From Pelomonas parva (lineage in GTDB: Bacteria > Pseudomonadota > Gammaproteobacteria > Burkholderiales > Burkholderiaceae_C): a stretch of 64,000 nt of DNA. The notes beneath the pieces are model-generated. The model had not been told where the DNA came from. It made no database searches and was given only the letters and a program-made list of their open reading frames with translations. The position numbers were made by a program, and so were the translations under genes. Shown in pieces: positions 1 to 9,563 of this stretch (position 1 is the stretch's first letter; each line of letters starts with the position of its first letter). The DNA lies in contig NZ_JBIGHV010000005.1 in assembly GCF_043555835.1 (NCBI RefSeq), forward strand, positions 499,026 through 563,025, given 5' to 3'.

Positions 1-28
1 GGACGCGCAGTTCGCGGCCGGCCACTGA
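1..28 (+). CDS. 3' tail of an upstream gene (partial)
   Basis: An open frame enters from the left edge and ends at the TGA at 26-28, which shares its A with the ATG of waaA (TGATG). The eight visible codons read DAQFAAGH. The stop/start fusion is the coupling used by many gene pairs in this window, so a real upstream gene translationally coupled to waaA is likely. A lipopolysaccharide core gene such as a heptosyltransferase would fit the context, but nothing in the eight residues identifies it. Confidence 0.4.
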
Positions 29-1287
29 TGGCGCTGTGGGGTTATGCCGCGCTGCTGCGGCTGCTGACCCCGTTCTATCTGCTGCGCCTTTGGCGGCGCG
101 GCGGCAGGGAGCCGCTCTACCGGCATGCGCTCGGTGAGCGGCTCGGCTTTTTTGCTGGCAGCACGGCGTCTGGCCGGCTGTGGATTCATGCGGTGTCACT
201 CGGCGAGACGCGCGCTGCCAGCGCGCTCATAGCCGCGCTGCGAGCCCGCGACCCGGCGCTCAGGTTCCTGCTGACCCATTCGACCGCGACCGGCCGTGAA
301 GCGGGACAAGCGCTGCTGAAAGACGGCGACGCCCAGGCCTGGCTGCCCTACGACACGCCGGGCGCGGTGCGCCGCTTCCTGCGCCATTGGCAGCCGAGGC
401 TGGGCGTGCTGATGGAGACCGAGGTCTGGCCGACGCTGCAGTTCGAGGCTCAGCGGGCCGGTGTGCCCATGGTGCTGGCCAACGCGCGCCTGTCCAGCAA
501 GAGCCTGCACCAGGGGCAGCGGCTGCGTCCTCTGATGCACCCGGCCGCGCGCCGCATCACGCTGGCGCTGGCGCAGACCGAGGCCGACGCGGAACGTATC
601 CGCATGATGGGGACTGTGCGCGTGGGGGTGGCTGGCAACCTGAAGTACGACATTGCCGTCGACCCCGCGCTGATCGCTAGCGGCCAGGCCTGGGCGGCGC
701 GACTCGGCCGGCCCGTCGTCATGCTGGCCGTCAGCCGCGAAGGCGAAGAGGCGGCGCTGTTGGCCGACTGGCTGAAGCGCCCTGCCCCGCGCCCGCTGCT
801 GGCCATCGTGCCGCGCCACCCGCAGCGCTTCGACGAGATTGCCGCACTCATCGAATCCGCCGGCTTCAAGCTCGCCCGCCGCAGCGGCTGGGCCGACGAG
901 CCACCGCAAGAAGCCCTGCAGGCCGACGTCTGGCTGGGCGACTCGATGCGCGAGATGCCGCTGTACTACGGCCTGGCCAGCGTCGCTTTGCTGGGCGGCA
1001 GCTTCGAGCCGCTGGGCGGGCAGAACCTCATCGAGGCGGCCGCCTGCGGCTGCCCAGTACTGGCCGGGCCGCACACCTTCAACTTCGCCGAGGCGACGGA
1101 ACTGGCCCTGGCGGCCGGCGCCGCCCAGCGTTGCGCGAACCTGGCCGACGCCGTCGCTCGCGGCCTCGCGCTGTGTGGCGACGCCGCAGCCCGTGAGGCC
1201 ATGGGCGCCGCCGCCCTCGCCTTCTCTGCCGCCCACCGCGGCGCGGCTGCGCGCATGGCGGCAGCCATCCTTTCGGAGAGTCCATGA
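28..1287 (+). CDS. waaA: 3-deoxy-D-manno-octulosonic acid (Kdo) transferase
   Basis: A 419-residue protein of the usual WaaA/KdtA length. It transfers Kdo from CMP-Kdo to lipid IV-A on the cytoplasmic face of the inner membrane, starting the lipopolysaccharide inner core. Residues 5-22 form a hydrophobic anchor. The segment HAVSLGE at 54-60 carries the glutamate known in the family as catalytic base. The C-terminal GT-B half has the nucleotide-binding stretch ending in GGQNLIEAAACG, typical of WaaA. The start at 28 overlaps the stop of the previous gene, and the 3' end overlaps the next gene by four bases (ATGA). Identification is from whole-protein resemblance and is firm. Confidence 0.95.
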   Translation: MALWGYAALLRLLTPFYLLRLWRRGGREPLYRHALGERLGFFAGSTASGRLWIHAVSLGETRAASALIAALRARDPALRFLLTHSTATGREAGQALLKDGDAQAWLPYDTPGAVRRFLRHWQPRLGVLMETEVWPTLQFEAQRAGVPMVLANARLSSKSLHQGQRLRPLMHPAARRITLALAQTEADAERIRMMGTVRVGVAGNLKYDIAVDPALIASGQAWAARLGRPVVMLAVSREGEEAALLADWLKRPAPRPLLAIVPRHPQRFDEIAALIESAGFKLARRSGWADEPPQEALQADVWLGDSMREMPLYYGLASVALLGGSFEPLGGQNLIEAAACGCPVLAGPHTFNFAEATELALAAGAAQRCANLADAVARGLALCGDAAAREAMGAAALAFSAAHRGAAARMAAAILSESP

Positions 1288-4286
1288 ACCGCACCGCCGC
1301 CATCCGCTGGGCCCTGCAGGGGCTGTTCGTGCTGTCGGGCTGCGCGGCGCTGATCTACCAGTCCATCTGGTCGCACTACCTGGGCCTGACGCTGGGCCAC
1401 GCGGCCTATGCGCAGACGCTGGTGCTGATGATGTTCATGGGCGGCATGGCGCTGGGCGCCTGGCTCGTCAGCCGCATGACGCAGTCGCTGCGCCGGCCGG
1501 TGGCGGTCTATGCCGGCGCGGAGGCGCTGATCGGCGTCATGGGCCTGGCCTTCCACAGCGTCTTCGTGGCTTACAGCAGCTACAGCCAGGCGACCGTGCT
1601 GCCCGCGCTGGCGAGTGCCGATGCCGCGACGGCCTGGCAATGGCTGAGCGCCGCCGCGCTGATCGCGCCGCAGACGGTGCTGCTGGGCGCCACCTTCCCG
1701 CTGATCGCCGCCGGCGTCATGCGCATGGCCGGCAGCCAGCAGGGGCAGACGCTGGGCGGCCTGTACTTCACCAATGGCATCGGCGCAGCGCTGGGCGCGC
1801 TGGTGGCCACCTTCGTGCTGCTGCCGGCGCTGGGCATGCCGGGCGCGCTGAACGTGGCGGGCTGGCTGAACCTCGCCGTCGCGGCGGCCAGCCTGGCCCT
1901 GAGCGCTGCCTTGCGCGAGGGCCAGCCGGCCGGCAGCAGCGCGGCGCCCACGCAGGGCAGCGCAGACGGCCCGGGCCGCCTGCTGCCGGCGCTGCTGATG
2001 GCGACCTGCCTGTCCAGCGCGGCGTCCTTCGCCTACGAACTGGGCTGGGTGCGCATGCTGAACCAGGCGCTGGGCAGCAGCCTGCACAGCTTCGAGCTGA
2101 TGCTGGCCGCCTTCATCGCCGGCCTGGCGTTCGGCGGCCTGTGGGTGCGCCGCGTCGGCGACCGCATCCAGGACCTGGTGCGCTACGCCGGCTTTGTGCA
2201 GGTGGCCATGGGGCTGTTCGCGATGGCGTCGGTCGCGCTGCTCGGCAATGCCTACCACTGGGTGCCGGCCATCCTGGAGGCGCTGGGCAAGACGCAGGCG
2301 GGCTATGTGCTCTACAACGTGGCCACGGCGGGCATCGCCATCCTCATCATGGCGCCGGCCGCGTTCTGCGCGGGCATGACGCTGCCGCTGTTCACGGCGG
2401 CACTGCTGCGGCGCGGCGCGGGCGAGCGCGCCATCGGCCAGGTCTACGCGGCCAACACGCTGGGCGCCATCGTCGGCGTGCTCATCGCCGCCCATGTGCT
2501 GATGCCGGCCATCGGCGTGGGCATGACCGTGCTGCTGGCCGGCGCGGTCGACCTGGCCATCGGCCTGGTGATGCTGCGGGCGCTGAGCCCCGGCCGCTGG
2601 GCGCCGGCCGTCATCGCTGCGGGCGGCGTCGGCGCCGTCGTGCTGGGCGGCTTACTGCACTGGGGCCTGCCGGACCGGCTGCTGCAGTCGGCCGGCGTGT
2701 TCCGCTACGGTCGCACCGACATGACCGGGCGCGAGCTGCTGTTCTACCGCGATGGCGCCACGGCCAGCATCTCGGTCGTCAAGCAGCCGGGCGCCGTCGT
2801 CATCTCCACCAACGGCAAGCCCGACGCGGGCCTGACCGCGTTGATGCAGCCGCCCAGCCCCGACGAGATCACGATGCTGATGCTCGCCGCGCTGCCGCTG
2901 GCCGTGCACCCGCAGCCCGAGGAGATCGCCGTCATCGGCTGGGGCTCGGGCCTGAGCACGCACACGCTGCTGGGCTCGCCGGTACCGAAGCGCGTCGACA
3001 CCATCGAGATCGAGCGCGCCATGTGGGAAGGCGCCAAGCTGTTCGCGCCGCGCAATTCACGCGCCTACCTGGACCCGCGCTCGGAGGCGCATTTCGAGGA
3101 CGCGCGCGAGTTCTTCGCCCGCGGCCAGCGGCGCTACGACGTGGTCGTGTCCGAGCCGTCCAACCCCTGGGTGAGCGGCGTGGCCAGCCTGTTCACGCAG
3201 GAGTTCTACCGCGGCGTGAAGCGCAGCCTCAAGCCCGGCGGCATGCTGGTGCAGTGGGTGCACAGCTACGAGATCTCCGACGCGCTGCTGGCCGAGATGA
3301 TCGCGGCGCTGCTGCAGGAGTTCCCGGGCGCCGAGATCTACGCCGCCAGCACGGCCGACCTGATCATCCTGGCGCCGCTGGACGGGCTGGTGGCGCCGGG
3401 CAACGCGCCCTGGCAGTCACCGCTGCTGGCGGCCGAGTTGCGCCGCGTGGGCCTGGCCGGGCCGACGGACCTGGCTGTGCGCCGCATCGGCGGGCCGGCG
3501 GTGTTGCGCACCTATGTGCGGCTGCAGGGCGGCAAGCCGCATTCGGACTTCTTCCCCACCGTGTCGCTGTTCGCGCCGCAGCAGCGCTTTCGCGGCGTGC
3601 GCGCGGGTCAGCTGATGCGCCTGGCCAGCGACGGCCTGCCGCTGCTGCCCGTGCTGGACTGCCGCAAGACCTGGCCCCGCGCCGAAGCCATCCGGCCCAG
3701 CACCGACCAGACCATGGTGCAGGCGCGTGAGCAAGCCGTGCGGGCGGCCGAGCGCTTCAGCGGTCGCAGCCCGGGCCAGGGCCGCGGCGAGGGCCTGAGC
3801 CGCCTCGTCGACGCGCTGAAGCTGCAGCGCCTGCCCGCCACGCCGCTGGATGCGGACTCGTTGCTGATCTACGCCGCCAACCTGGCCGAAGCCGTCCTCG
3901 CCCATGTGCCGGCGACCGAGCAGCAGGCGCTGTGGGACCCGGCCGCTTGGCGCAAGGCCCAGCCAGGCTTGAGCCCGGGGATGCTGGAACTGCTGACGCT
4001 CTACGACGCCACCGGGCGCCGGGACTGGGCGGTCGTCGACCAGTCCGCCACGCGGCTGCTGCAAGGGGCGCTGAACCCCGCGCCGGCCGGCGTCAAGGAA
4101 CAGGCGCTGGTGCTGGGCATGCTGGCCGGCCTGGCGCTGGGCCAGCCGGATGCCGTGCAGAGCCGCGAGGCGCGCTGGGCAGCGACGGTGCCGCCGGCCT
4201 CGCAGGCCGAGATCAGGCGCTTTCTGAAGGCCTGGGAGGAAGGCGGCGAGGCGGTGTGCGCGGCGGCCCGCGAACGGGGCGGCTGA
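1284..4286 (+). CDS. fused multispanning membrane / spermidine synthase-like protein
   Basis: A 1000-residue protein beginning in the ATGA overlap with waaA. Residues 1 to about 475 are a series of hydrophobic segments rich in Gly and Ala, like half of a major-facilitator fold. A soluble polyamine-synthase-like Rossmann domain follows at about 500-710, including GWGSGLSTH and VVVSEPSNPWVSG, which correspond to the S-adenosyl cofactor loop and the active-site Asp/Glu loop of spermidine synthases. The remaining 280 residues are helical with no motif I recognise. Such fusions are common in proteobacteria and generally uncharacterised. Whether it makes a polyamine, and what the membrane part does, cannot be read from the sequence. 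Confidence 0.85.
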   Translation: MNRTAAIRWALQGLFVLSGCAALIYQSIWSHYLGLTLGHAAYAQTLVLMMFMGGMALGAWLVSRMTQSLRRPVAVYAGAEALIGVMGLAFHSVFVAYSSYSQATVLPALASADAATAWQWLSAAALIAPQTVLLGATFPLIAAGVMRMAGSQQGQTLGGLYFTNGIGAALGALVATFVLLPALGMPGALNVAGWLNLAVAAASLALSAALREGQPAGSSAAPTQGSADGPGRLLPALLMATCLSSAASFAYELGWVRMLNQALGSSLHSFELMLAAFIAGLAFGGLWVRRVGDRIQDLVRYAGFVQVAMGLFAMASVALLGNAYHWVPAILEALGKTQAGYVLYNVATAGIAILIMAPAAFCAGMTLPLFTAALLRRGAGERAIGQVYAANTLGAIVGVLIAAHVLMPAIGVGMTVLLAGAVDLAIGLVMLRALSPGRWAPAVIAAGGVGAVVLGGLLHWGLPDRLLQSAGVFRYGRTDMTGRELLFYRDGATASISVVKQPGAVVISTNGKPDAGLTALMQPPSPDEITMLMLAALPLAVHPQPEEIAVIGWGSGLSTHTLLGSPVPKRVDTIEIERAMWEGAKLFAPRNSRAYLDPRSEAHFEDAREFFARGQRRYDVVVSEPSNPWVSGVASLFTQEFYRGVKRSLKPGGMLVQWVHSYEISDALLAEMIAALLQEFPGAEIYAASTADLIILAPLDGLVAPGNAPWQSPLLAAELRRVGLAGPTDLAVRRIGGPAVLRTYVRLQGGKPHSDFFPTVSLFAPQQRFRGVRAGQLMRLASDGLPLLPVLDCRKTWPRAEAIRPSTDQTMVQAREQAVRAAERFSGRSPGQGRGEGLSRLVDALKLQRLPATPLDADSLLIYAANLAEAVLAHVPATEQQALWDPAAWRKAQPGLSPGMLELLTLYDATGRRDWAVVDQSATRLLQGALNPAPAGVKEQALVLGMLAGLALGQPDAVQSREARWAATVPPASQAEIRRFLKAWEEGGEAVCAAARERGG

Positions 4287-4304
4287 GAGGCGCCGCTCAC
4301 CCTT

Positions 4305-5120
4305 TCAGGGCCCCACCCGCTTCCAGAGCTGGATGCTCTTGTCCACCCAGCCGTTCATCAGCCCCAGCCGCGCCAGCCTGTACATCGCGCGGGCGATGCG
4401 GCCGCGCATCTCCGGCGTGTTGCAGGCCGAGCGGTGCGACAGCGTCAGGTACAGCGGCTCGCTGGCCACGGCGACCTGCAGCGGCTTGATGCCATCGATG
4501 TTCAATCGAGCCTGGTAGGCGGCGGCCGGGCTGTCTTCGTAGACCAGGTAGTCGACGCGCGAGCGTTGCAGCATCTGCAGCGCCTGCTCCAGGCTCGCCA
4601 CCTGGGAGATGTTCAGCTTGTCGCGAGCGTAGCGGTCGAAGTCCTCGCCGAAGCTGTTGCCAATGACGGTCACCCCCTGCAGCGCCGCCAGGTCGCTCCA
4701 GCGCCGGTAATCGAGGCGGGTGCCGTCGCGCACCAGCACCACCGAACGCGTCTCGCGCAACGCCGGGTAGAAGTAGTCCATGTACTCGGTGCGCGCCATC
4801 GTCAGGAAGGCGCCGGCGATCAGGTCGATGCGGCCGGCGCGCGTCTCCTCCTGCACACGGCCCCAGGGGCCCACGTAGCGCGCCTCGATCGGCAGCCCCA
4901 GTTCCTTGGACAGCCAGACCAGCATGTCCGCATTGGCGCCGACCAACCGGTCCTCGTTCTCGGCACTGCGCCACAGATAGGGCGGGTACTGCGGGTTGCC
5001 CGAAGCCACCAGTTGCCGGCAGACCGCCGGCGGCGTCTGGGCCTGGGCCCATGCAACCAGCGGCAGAAGCAGCGCGAGCCCCAGCGCCCAGCCTGACCGG
5101 CGGATGGGTGGCATCTTCAT
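4305..5120 (-). CDS. periplasmic solute-binding protein, family 3 type
   Basis: A 271-residue protein with a cleavable signal peptide (basic MKMPPIRRSG, hydrophobic core, probable cut after AWAQA). The mature part has the layout of bacterial extracellular solute-binding protein family 3 (amino-acid ABC transporter receptors). It includes NPQYPPYLW near the N-terminus, GANADMLVWLSKELG, and AGRIDLIAGAFLTMARTEY, the usual ligand-binding loops. No permease or ATPase gene is adjacent, so it is an orphan receptor or a signalling or sensor-type protein. It is convergent with the gene before it and follows ligA on the same strand with a 26-base gap. An AGGAG lies nine bases before the start. The ligand is unknown. 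Confidence 0.8.
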   Translation of the reverse strand: MKMPPIRRSGWALGLALLLPLVAWAQAQTPPAVCRQLVASGNPQYPPYLWRSAENEDRLVGANADMLVWLSKELGLPIEARYVGPWGRVQEETRAGRIDLIAGAFLTMARTEYMDYFYPALRETRSVVLVRDGTRLDYRRWSDLAALQGVTVIGNSFGEDFDRYARDKLNISQVASLEQALQMLQRSRVDYLVYEDSPAAAYQARLNIDGIKPLQVAVASEPLYLTLSHRSACNTPEMRGRIARAMYRLARLGLMNGWVDKSIQLWKRVGP

Positions 5121-5146
5121 CGTCGGTGGCTCCTGGTGACGGTCAC

Positions 5147-7180
5147 TCAGCCTTGATCCTGGAGCAGCGTCCGCAGCCCCGCTTCGTCCAGCACGGTAAC
5201 ACCCAGCGTGCGGGCCTTCTCCAGCTTGCTGCCCGCCTCTTCGCCGGCGATGACGTAGCTGGTCTTCTTCGACACCGAGCCGCTGACCTTGCCGCCGGCG
5301 TCCTCGATCAAGGCCTGCGCCTCGTCGCGGCTCAGCGTGGGCAGCGTGCCGGTCAGCACCAGCGTCTTGCCCAGCAGCGGGCGCGGCCGGTCGTCGGCCT
5401 CGCCAGCGCTTTCCTTCGGCTGCACGCCGGCCGCCAGCAACTGCTCGACGACCTCGCGGTTGTGCGGCTGCGCAAAGAAGGTGTGGATGCTGGCCGCCAC
5501 GATGGGGCCCACGTCGGCCACCTCCAGCAATTGCTCGACGCTGGCGTTCATCAGCTTGTCCAGCGTGCCGAAGTGCTTCGCCAGCTCCTTGGCCGTCGTC
5601 TCGCCGACCTGGCGGATGCCGAGCGAGAACAGGAATCGCGCCAGCGTCGGCGTCTTGCTCTTCTCCAGCGCGTCGACGATGTTCTGCGCGCTCTTCTCGG
5701 CCATGCGGTCCAACGCGGCGAGCTTGGCCACGCCGAGCTTGTAGAGGCCCGGCAGGCTCAGCACGATGCCGGCGTCCACCAGCTGCTCGACCAACTTGTC
5801 GCCCAGGCCCTCGATGTCCATCGCGCGGCGGCCAGCGAAGTGCAGCATGGCCTGCTTGCGCTGCGCCGGGCAGAACACGCCGCCGGTGCAGCGGTAGTCC
5901 ATGCCGCCCTTCTCGCGCGCGGCCTCGCTCTTGCAGATGGGGCAGGCGCGCGGCATGCGGAAGTTGGGCACGTAGCTCGGCCGGTCTCCAGGCACCCGGC
6001 CTACGACTTCGGGGATCACATCACCGGCGCGGCGGATGACGACCTTGTCGCCCACGCGCACACCCTTGCGACGCATCTCGAACAGGTTGTGCAGCGTCGC
6101 GTTGCTGACGGTCGTGCCGCCCACGAACACCGGGTCGAGGCGCGCCACCGGAGTCAGCTTGCCGGTGCGGCCCACTTGCACATCGATGGCCAGCAGCGTC
6201 GTCACCTGCTCCTGCGCGGGGTACTTGTGCGCCACGGCCCAGCGCGGCTCGCGGGTCTTGAAGCCCAGCTTTTGCTGCAGCTCGCGGGAGTTGACCTTGT
6301 AGACGATGCCGTCGATGTCGAAGGGCAGCGCATCGCGCCTGGCGGCCATGTCCTGGTGGAACTGCACCAGGCCTGCATGCCCGAGGGTCACGACGCGGTC
6401 GGCGTTGACCGGCAGGCCGAAAGCCGCGAGTGCGTCGAGCAGCTCAGCGTGCGTGGCGGGAATGTCCCAGCCCTGCACCTCGCCCAGGCCGTAGGCGTAG
6501 AAGCACAGCGGCCGCTGGCGCACCAGCGCCGGGTCCAGCTGGCGGATGGCGCCGGCCGCCGTGTTGCGTGGGTTCACGAAGGTCTTCTCGCCGCGCTCGC
6601 GCTGGCGCTCGTTCAACTTCTCGAAGTCGTCGCGGCGCATGTAGACCTCGCCGCGCACCTCCAGCACGGCCGGTGCGTCACCGCGCAGGCGCAGCGGGAT
6701 CTGGCCGATGGTGCGCACGTTCTGCGTCACGTCCTCGCCGGTCTCGCCATCGCCGCGCGTGGCGGCCTGCACGAGCACGCCGGCTTCAAAGCGCAGGCTC
6801 ATCGCCAGGCCGTCGAACTTCAGCTCGGCCGCGTACTCGACCGGCGGGTCACTGGCCGTCAAGCCCAGTTCGCGGCGCACGCGCGCATCAAACGCAATCG
6901 CGCCGCCCTCGGTCGTGTCGGTCTCCGTCGTGATCGACAGCATGGGCACCACATGGCGCACCGGCGTCAGGCCCGGCAGCACCGCGCCGATGACGCGCTG
7001 CGTCGGCGAATCCGGCGTCAGCAGCTCGGGGTGGGTGGCCTCGAGGGCCTGCAGCTCGGCGAACAGCTTGTCGTACTCGGCGTCCGGCAGCTCGGGCGCG
7101 TCGAGCACGTAGTAGAGGTGGGCGTGGTGGTTCAGCTGGGCGCGCAGCTCGGCGGCGCGCAGGGCGGAGTCGGCAGTCAT
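5147..7180 (-). CDS. ligA: NAD-dependent DNA ligase
   Basis: A 677-residue protein that seals nicks in duplex DNA using NAD, essential in replication and repair. The adenylation motif is ELKFDG, with the nucleotide-accepting lysine at residue 121. After the oligonucleotide-binding fold come four zinc-binding cysteines (CPIC ... C ... C in the region of GGMDYRCTGGVFC), helix-hairpin-helix repeats, and a C-terminal BRCT domain beginning LLGKTLVLTGTLP. Domain order and length match the bacterial LigA family. The gene sits 16 bases behind the CNNM gene and is probably in one transcript with smc and zipA, which precede it in the direction of transcription. Confidence 0.98.
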   Translation of the reverse strand: MTADSALRAAELRAQLNHHAHLYYVLDAPELPDAEYDKLFAELQALEATHPELLTPDSPTQRVIGAVLPGLTPVRHVVPMLSITTETDTTEGGAIAFDARVRRELGLTASDPPVEYAAELKFDGLAMSLRFEAGVLVQAATRGDGETGEDVTQNVRTIGQIPLRLRGDAPAVLEVRGEVYMRRDDFEKLNERQRERGEKTFVNPRNTAAGAIRQLDPALVRQRPLCFYAYGLGEVQGWDIPATHAELLDALAAFGLPVNADRVVTLGHAGLVQFHQDMAARRDALPFDIDGIVYKVNSRELQQKLGFKTREPRWAVAHKYPAQEQVTTLLAIDVQVGRTGKLTPVARLDPVFVGGTTVSNATLHNLFEMRRKGVRVGDKVVIRRAGDVIPEVVGRVPGDRPSYVPNFRMPRACPICKSEAAREKGGMDYRCTGGVFCPAQRKQAMLHFAGRRAMDIEGLGDKLVEQLVDAGIVLSLPGLYKLGVAKLAALDRMAEKSAQNIVDALEKSKTPTLARFLFSLGIRQVGETTAKELAKHFGTLDKLMNASVEQLLEVADVGPIVAASIHTFFAQPHNREVVEQLLAAGVQPKESAGEADDRPRPLLGKTLVLTGTLPTLSRDEAQALIEDAGGKVSGSVSKKTSYVIAGEEAGSKLEKARTLGVTVLDEAGLRTLLQDQG

Positions 7181-7196
7181 GCCGCCATTGTCAACG

Positions 7197-8498
7197 TCAG
7201 TCCCGCGCTGCAGGCGCCACCGCCGTGATCATGACCTGGTCGACCCGATAGCTGTCCACGTCCACCACCTCGAAGCGCCAGCCTTCCCACTCGACCACAT
7301 CGGTTCGGCGCGGGATGCGGCGCAGCATGACCATCAGGAAGCCGGCCAGCGTGTCGTAGGTGCCGGCATGCGGCCAGTGGGCAATGCCCAGCGAGCGTTC
7401 CACATCGGGGATGGGCGTGATGCCGTCGGCCAGGAAGCTGCCGTCCTCGCGCCGCACGATCTGCTCCTCGTCGTGCGGCGCGACCAGGCTGCCCATGACC
7501 GTGTTCATCACATCGTTCAGCGTGATGACGCCCACCACGCGGCTGTACTCGTTGACGACGACGGCGAAGTCCTCGTGCGCCTCGCGGAACTGGGTCAGCA
7601 TTTCCGACAGCGTCAGCCGGTCCGGCACGATGAGCACCTTCTTGACCAGCACGCCACCCTCCTCGCGCAGCGACAGCCGCTCGTCGCGCAGCACGCGCTG
7701 GAACAGGTCGGTCGCGTCCACATAGCCAACGACCTGGTCCACGTCGCCGTCGCACACCAGGTAGGTCGAGTGCGGCGTGTCAGCGATGCGGGTGCGGATC
7801 AGCGCGTCATCGTCGTCGCGCGAGAAGAAGACGATGCGCTCGCGCTCGGTCATCACCGTCTCGACGGTGCGCGTGTCCAGTTCGAACACGTTGGCGATGA
7901 CCTGCTGCTCCTCGTCGGCCACGACGCCGGCCTGGTAGCCGGCCTCGGTCAGCGCCAGGATGTCGCGGTAGCTGATGGTCTCGTCGCGCTTGGCCGGCAG
8001 GCCGAGCAGGCGAATCAGGCCTTCGGTGATGGCGCTGAAGGCCCAGGCCAGCGGCTTGAGCACGCGGCACAGCAGCAGCATGGGGCCGACGAGCGCCATC
8101 GCCACTCGCTCGGGCTCGCTCATGGACAGGCGCTTGGGCACCAGGTCGGCCAGCACGATGAACAGCGACGTGATGCTGATGAAGGACGCCGCGAAACCCA
8201 GCGTGGCCGCCACTTCGGGTGCCACGACGAGGCGCAGCAGGCCCTCGAAATGAGGCGTGAACGCGCCCTCGCCGATGATGCCGGCCAGGATGGCGACGGT
8301 GTTGACGCCGATCTGCACGACGGTGAAGTAGTCGCCGGGGTGCTCCTGCACGGCCAGCACCTTGGCGGCGCGGGCATCGCCCGAGTCGGCGCGCTGCTGC
8401 AGGTTGAGCCGGCGCGACGCGGCCAGCGACAGCTCGGCCATCGAGAAGAAGGCGCTGCCGAGGATCAGCAGGCTGATCAGCAGCAGGCTTGTCACCAT
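7197..8498 (-). CDS. CNNM/CorC-family membrane protein with CBS domains (hemolysin family)
   Basis: A 433-residue protein with the order CNNM (DUF21) transmembrane domain at about 1-190, then a CBS-domain pair from about 205 (VMTERERIVFF ... STYLVCD ... VGYVDATDLF, and FAVVVNEYSRVVGVITLNDV), then a C-terminal CorC_HlyC domain. Family members are linked to magnesium and cobalt efflux or resistance; the old label is hemolysin. The start lies directly against the zipA stop. Its position between zipA and ligA, which are often adjacent, is a local insertion in an otherwise cell-division and DNA-related operon. The substrate is not visible from the sequence. Confidence 0.88.
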   Translation of the reverse strand: MVTSLLLISLLILGSAFFSMAELSLAASRRLNLQQRADSGDARAAKVLAVQEHPGDYFTVVQIGVNTVAILAGIIGEGAFTPHFEGLLRLVVAPEVAATLGFAASFISITSLFIVLADLVPKRLSMSEPERVAMALVGPMLLLCRVLKPLAWAFSAITEGLIRLLGLPAKRDETISYRDILALTEAGYQAGVVADEEQQVIANVFELDTRTVETVMTERERIVFFSRDDDDALIRTRIADTPHSTYLVCDGDVDQVVGYVDATDLFQRVLRDERLSLREEGGVLVKKVLIVPDRLTLSEMLTQFREAHEDFAVVVNEYSRVVGVITLNDVMNTVMGSLVAPHDEEQIVRREDGSFLADGITPIPDVERSLGIAHWPHAGTYDTLAGFLMVMLRRIPRRTDVVEWEGWRFEVVDVDSYRVDQVMITAVAPAARD

Positions 8499-9563
8499 TT
8501 AGCTGAACAGCCTTCGTGCCGCCGGCGAACCCGCCGCCAGGTCGCGCTCCGCCAGCGCCAGGTAGAGCTTCTTCAACTCCACGTCGATGGACGCGAAGGC
8601 ATGCAGGCCCAGCACCTGGCCGCGGTCGTCGCAGACCTCGGCCTCCAGGTCGCGCGCCAGGGCACGGGCCGCCTCCTGCCAGAGTGCGAACGGCTCGGCT
8701 TCAGCAGGCGTCTGCGGCACGTCCAGCGCCAGCGTCAGCTCGCGCAGCGACAGGGCCTCGGGGTCTTCGGCCAGCGCGGCCTGGGCGTCGAACTGCAGCG
8801 TCAGCACGGGCGGCGCGCCCTCTTCCGCCGCCGGCATCACCAGCCGGCCCGGCAGCGCGCCGGCGACGAAGCCGTGGCGGCCGGCGGCCTGCTGCACGAA
8901 GCCGGGCGTCCATGCAGCCGCCTTCGCGCGCAGCAGCAGCGCGAGCTGGGCGTCGTGGCTGGCGGCGAACTGGTCCAGCTCGCGGGCGCGGGCGACGACA
9001 TCCAGCATGTCGGGGAACTGCACATAGCCGCCGATGCCGTCGGCAAAGGCCTGCACCTTCTGCACGAATTCGGAGTACTCGATCTCGTTGAGCGAGCCGC
9101 TGCGGTTGGCCATCTTCACGCCGGCCTGGAACTCGCTGTAGCGCAGGCCCGGCGCGGGCAGCTCCCAGTCGCCCGTCTGCGCGTTCAGGCCCTCGATCTG
9201 GAAGGGCTTGGTGCCGGCGCGGCGGCTGCCGGGCTGATGCTGCAGCGCCAGCTCGCCGGACACGGGTGCCTCGACGGTGATGGTGGCAATCGCGTCGATC
9301 AGCGCGTCCACCCGCGAGGACGGCCGGCGCGGCGGGCGCGCCACGGCGGGCAGGGTCACTTCCAGCGGGTCAATTGCCCCGTCGCCGGCCTCGCCGGCTT
9401 CGGCCGAGGCGGTGGGGGCCAGGTCGAAGTGCGGCTCCTCCTGCGGCGGCAAGGCGCGCTTCGGCCCGGCCTTGCGCGCCGTCCAGGCGCCATGGGCGAC
9501 GACGGCAATCAGCACCAGGCCGCCGAGGATGGCCAGCAGCGTCGTCAGGCTGACATTGCTCAT
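8499..9563 (-). CDS. zipA: cell division protein ZipA-like, FtsZ-binding
   Basis: A 354-residue protein with a single N-terminal membrane anchor (residues 7-24, TLLAILGGLVLIAVVAHGAW), then a Pro/Ala-rich linker, and a C-terminal globular domain of about 130 residues (from EFVQKVQAFADGIGG to the LALDVPQ region) resembling the FtsZ-binding fold of ZipA. Betaproteobacterial ZipA proteins are divergent, so similarity to the E. coli protein is weak. The position directly downstream of smc, overlapping its stop by four bases (ATGA), matches the conserved smc-zipA arrangement and is the main extra support. It would tether FtsZ rings to the inner membrane. Confidence 0.8.
   Translation of the reverse strand: MSNVSLTTLLAILGGLVLIAVVAHGAWTARKAGPKRALPPQEEPHFDLAPTASAEAGEAGDGAIDPLEVTLPAVARPPRRPSSRVDALIDAIATITVEAPVSGELALQHQPGSRRAGTKPFQIEGLNAQTGDWELPAPGLRYSEFQAGVKMANRSGSLNEIEYSEFVQKVQAFADGIGGYVQFPDMLDVVARARELDQFAASHDAQLALLLRAKAAAWTPGFVQQAAGRHGFVAGALPGRLVMPAAEEGAPPVLTLQFDAQAALAEDPEALSLRELTLALDVPQTPAEAEPFALWQEAARALARDLEAEVCDDRGQVLGLHAFASIDVELKKLYLALAERDLAAGSPAARRLFS

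Noticed and set aside
839..3730. 963-codon plus-strand frame overlapping waaA and the fused membrane protein
   Set aside because: Its translation is Arg/Pro/Ala-rich low-complexity, typical of an out-of-frame shadow in GC-rich DNA, and two recognisable genes occupy the same DNA.
5051..7228. 725-codon plus-strand frame opposite ligA
   Set aside because: It is His/Arg/Gln-rich shadow sequence; the minus strand encodes a complete DNA ligase.
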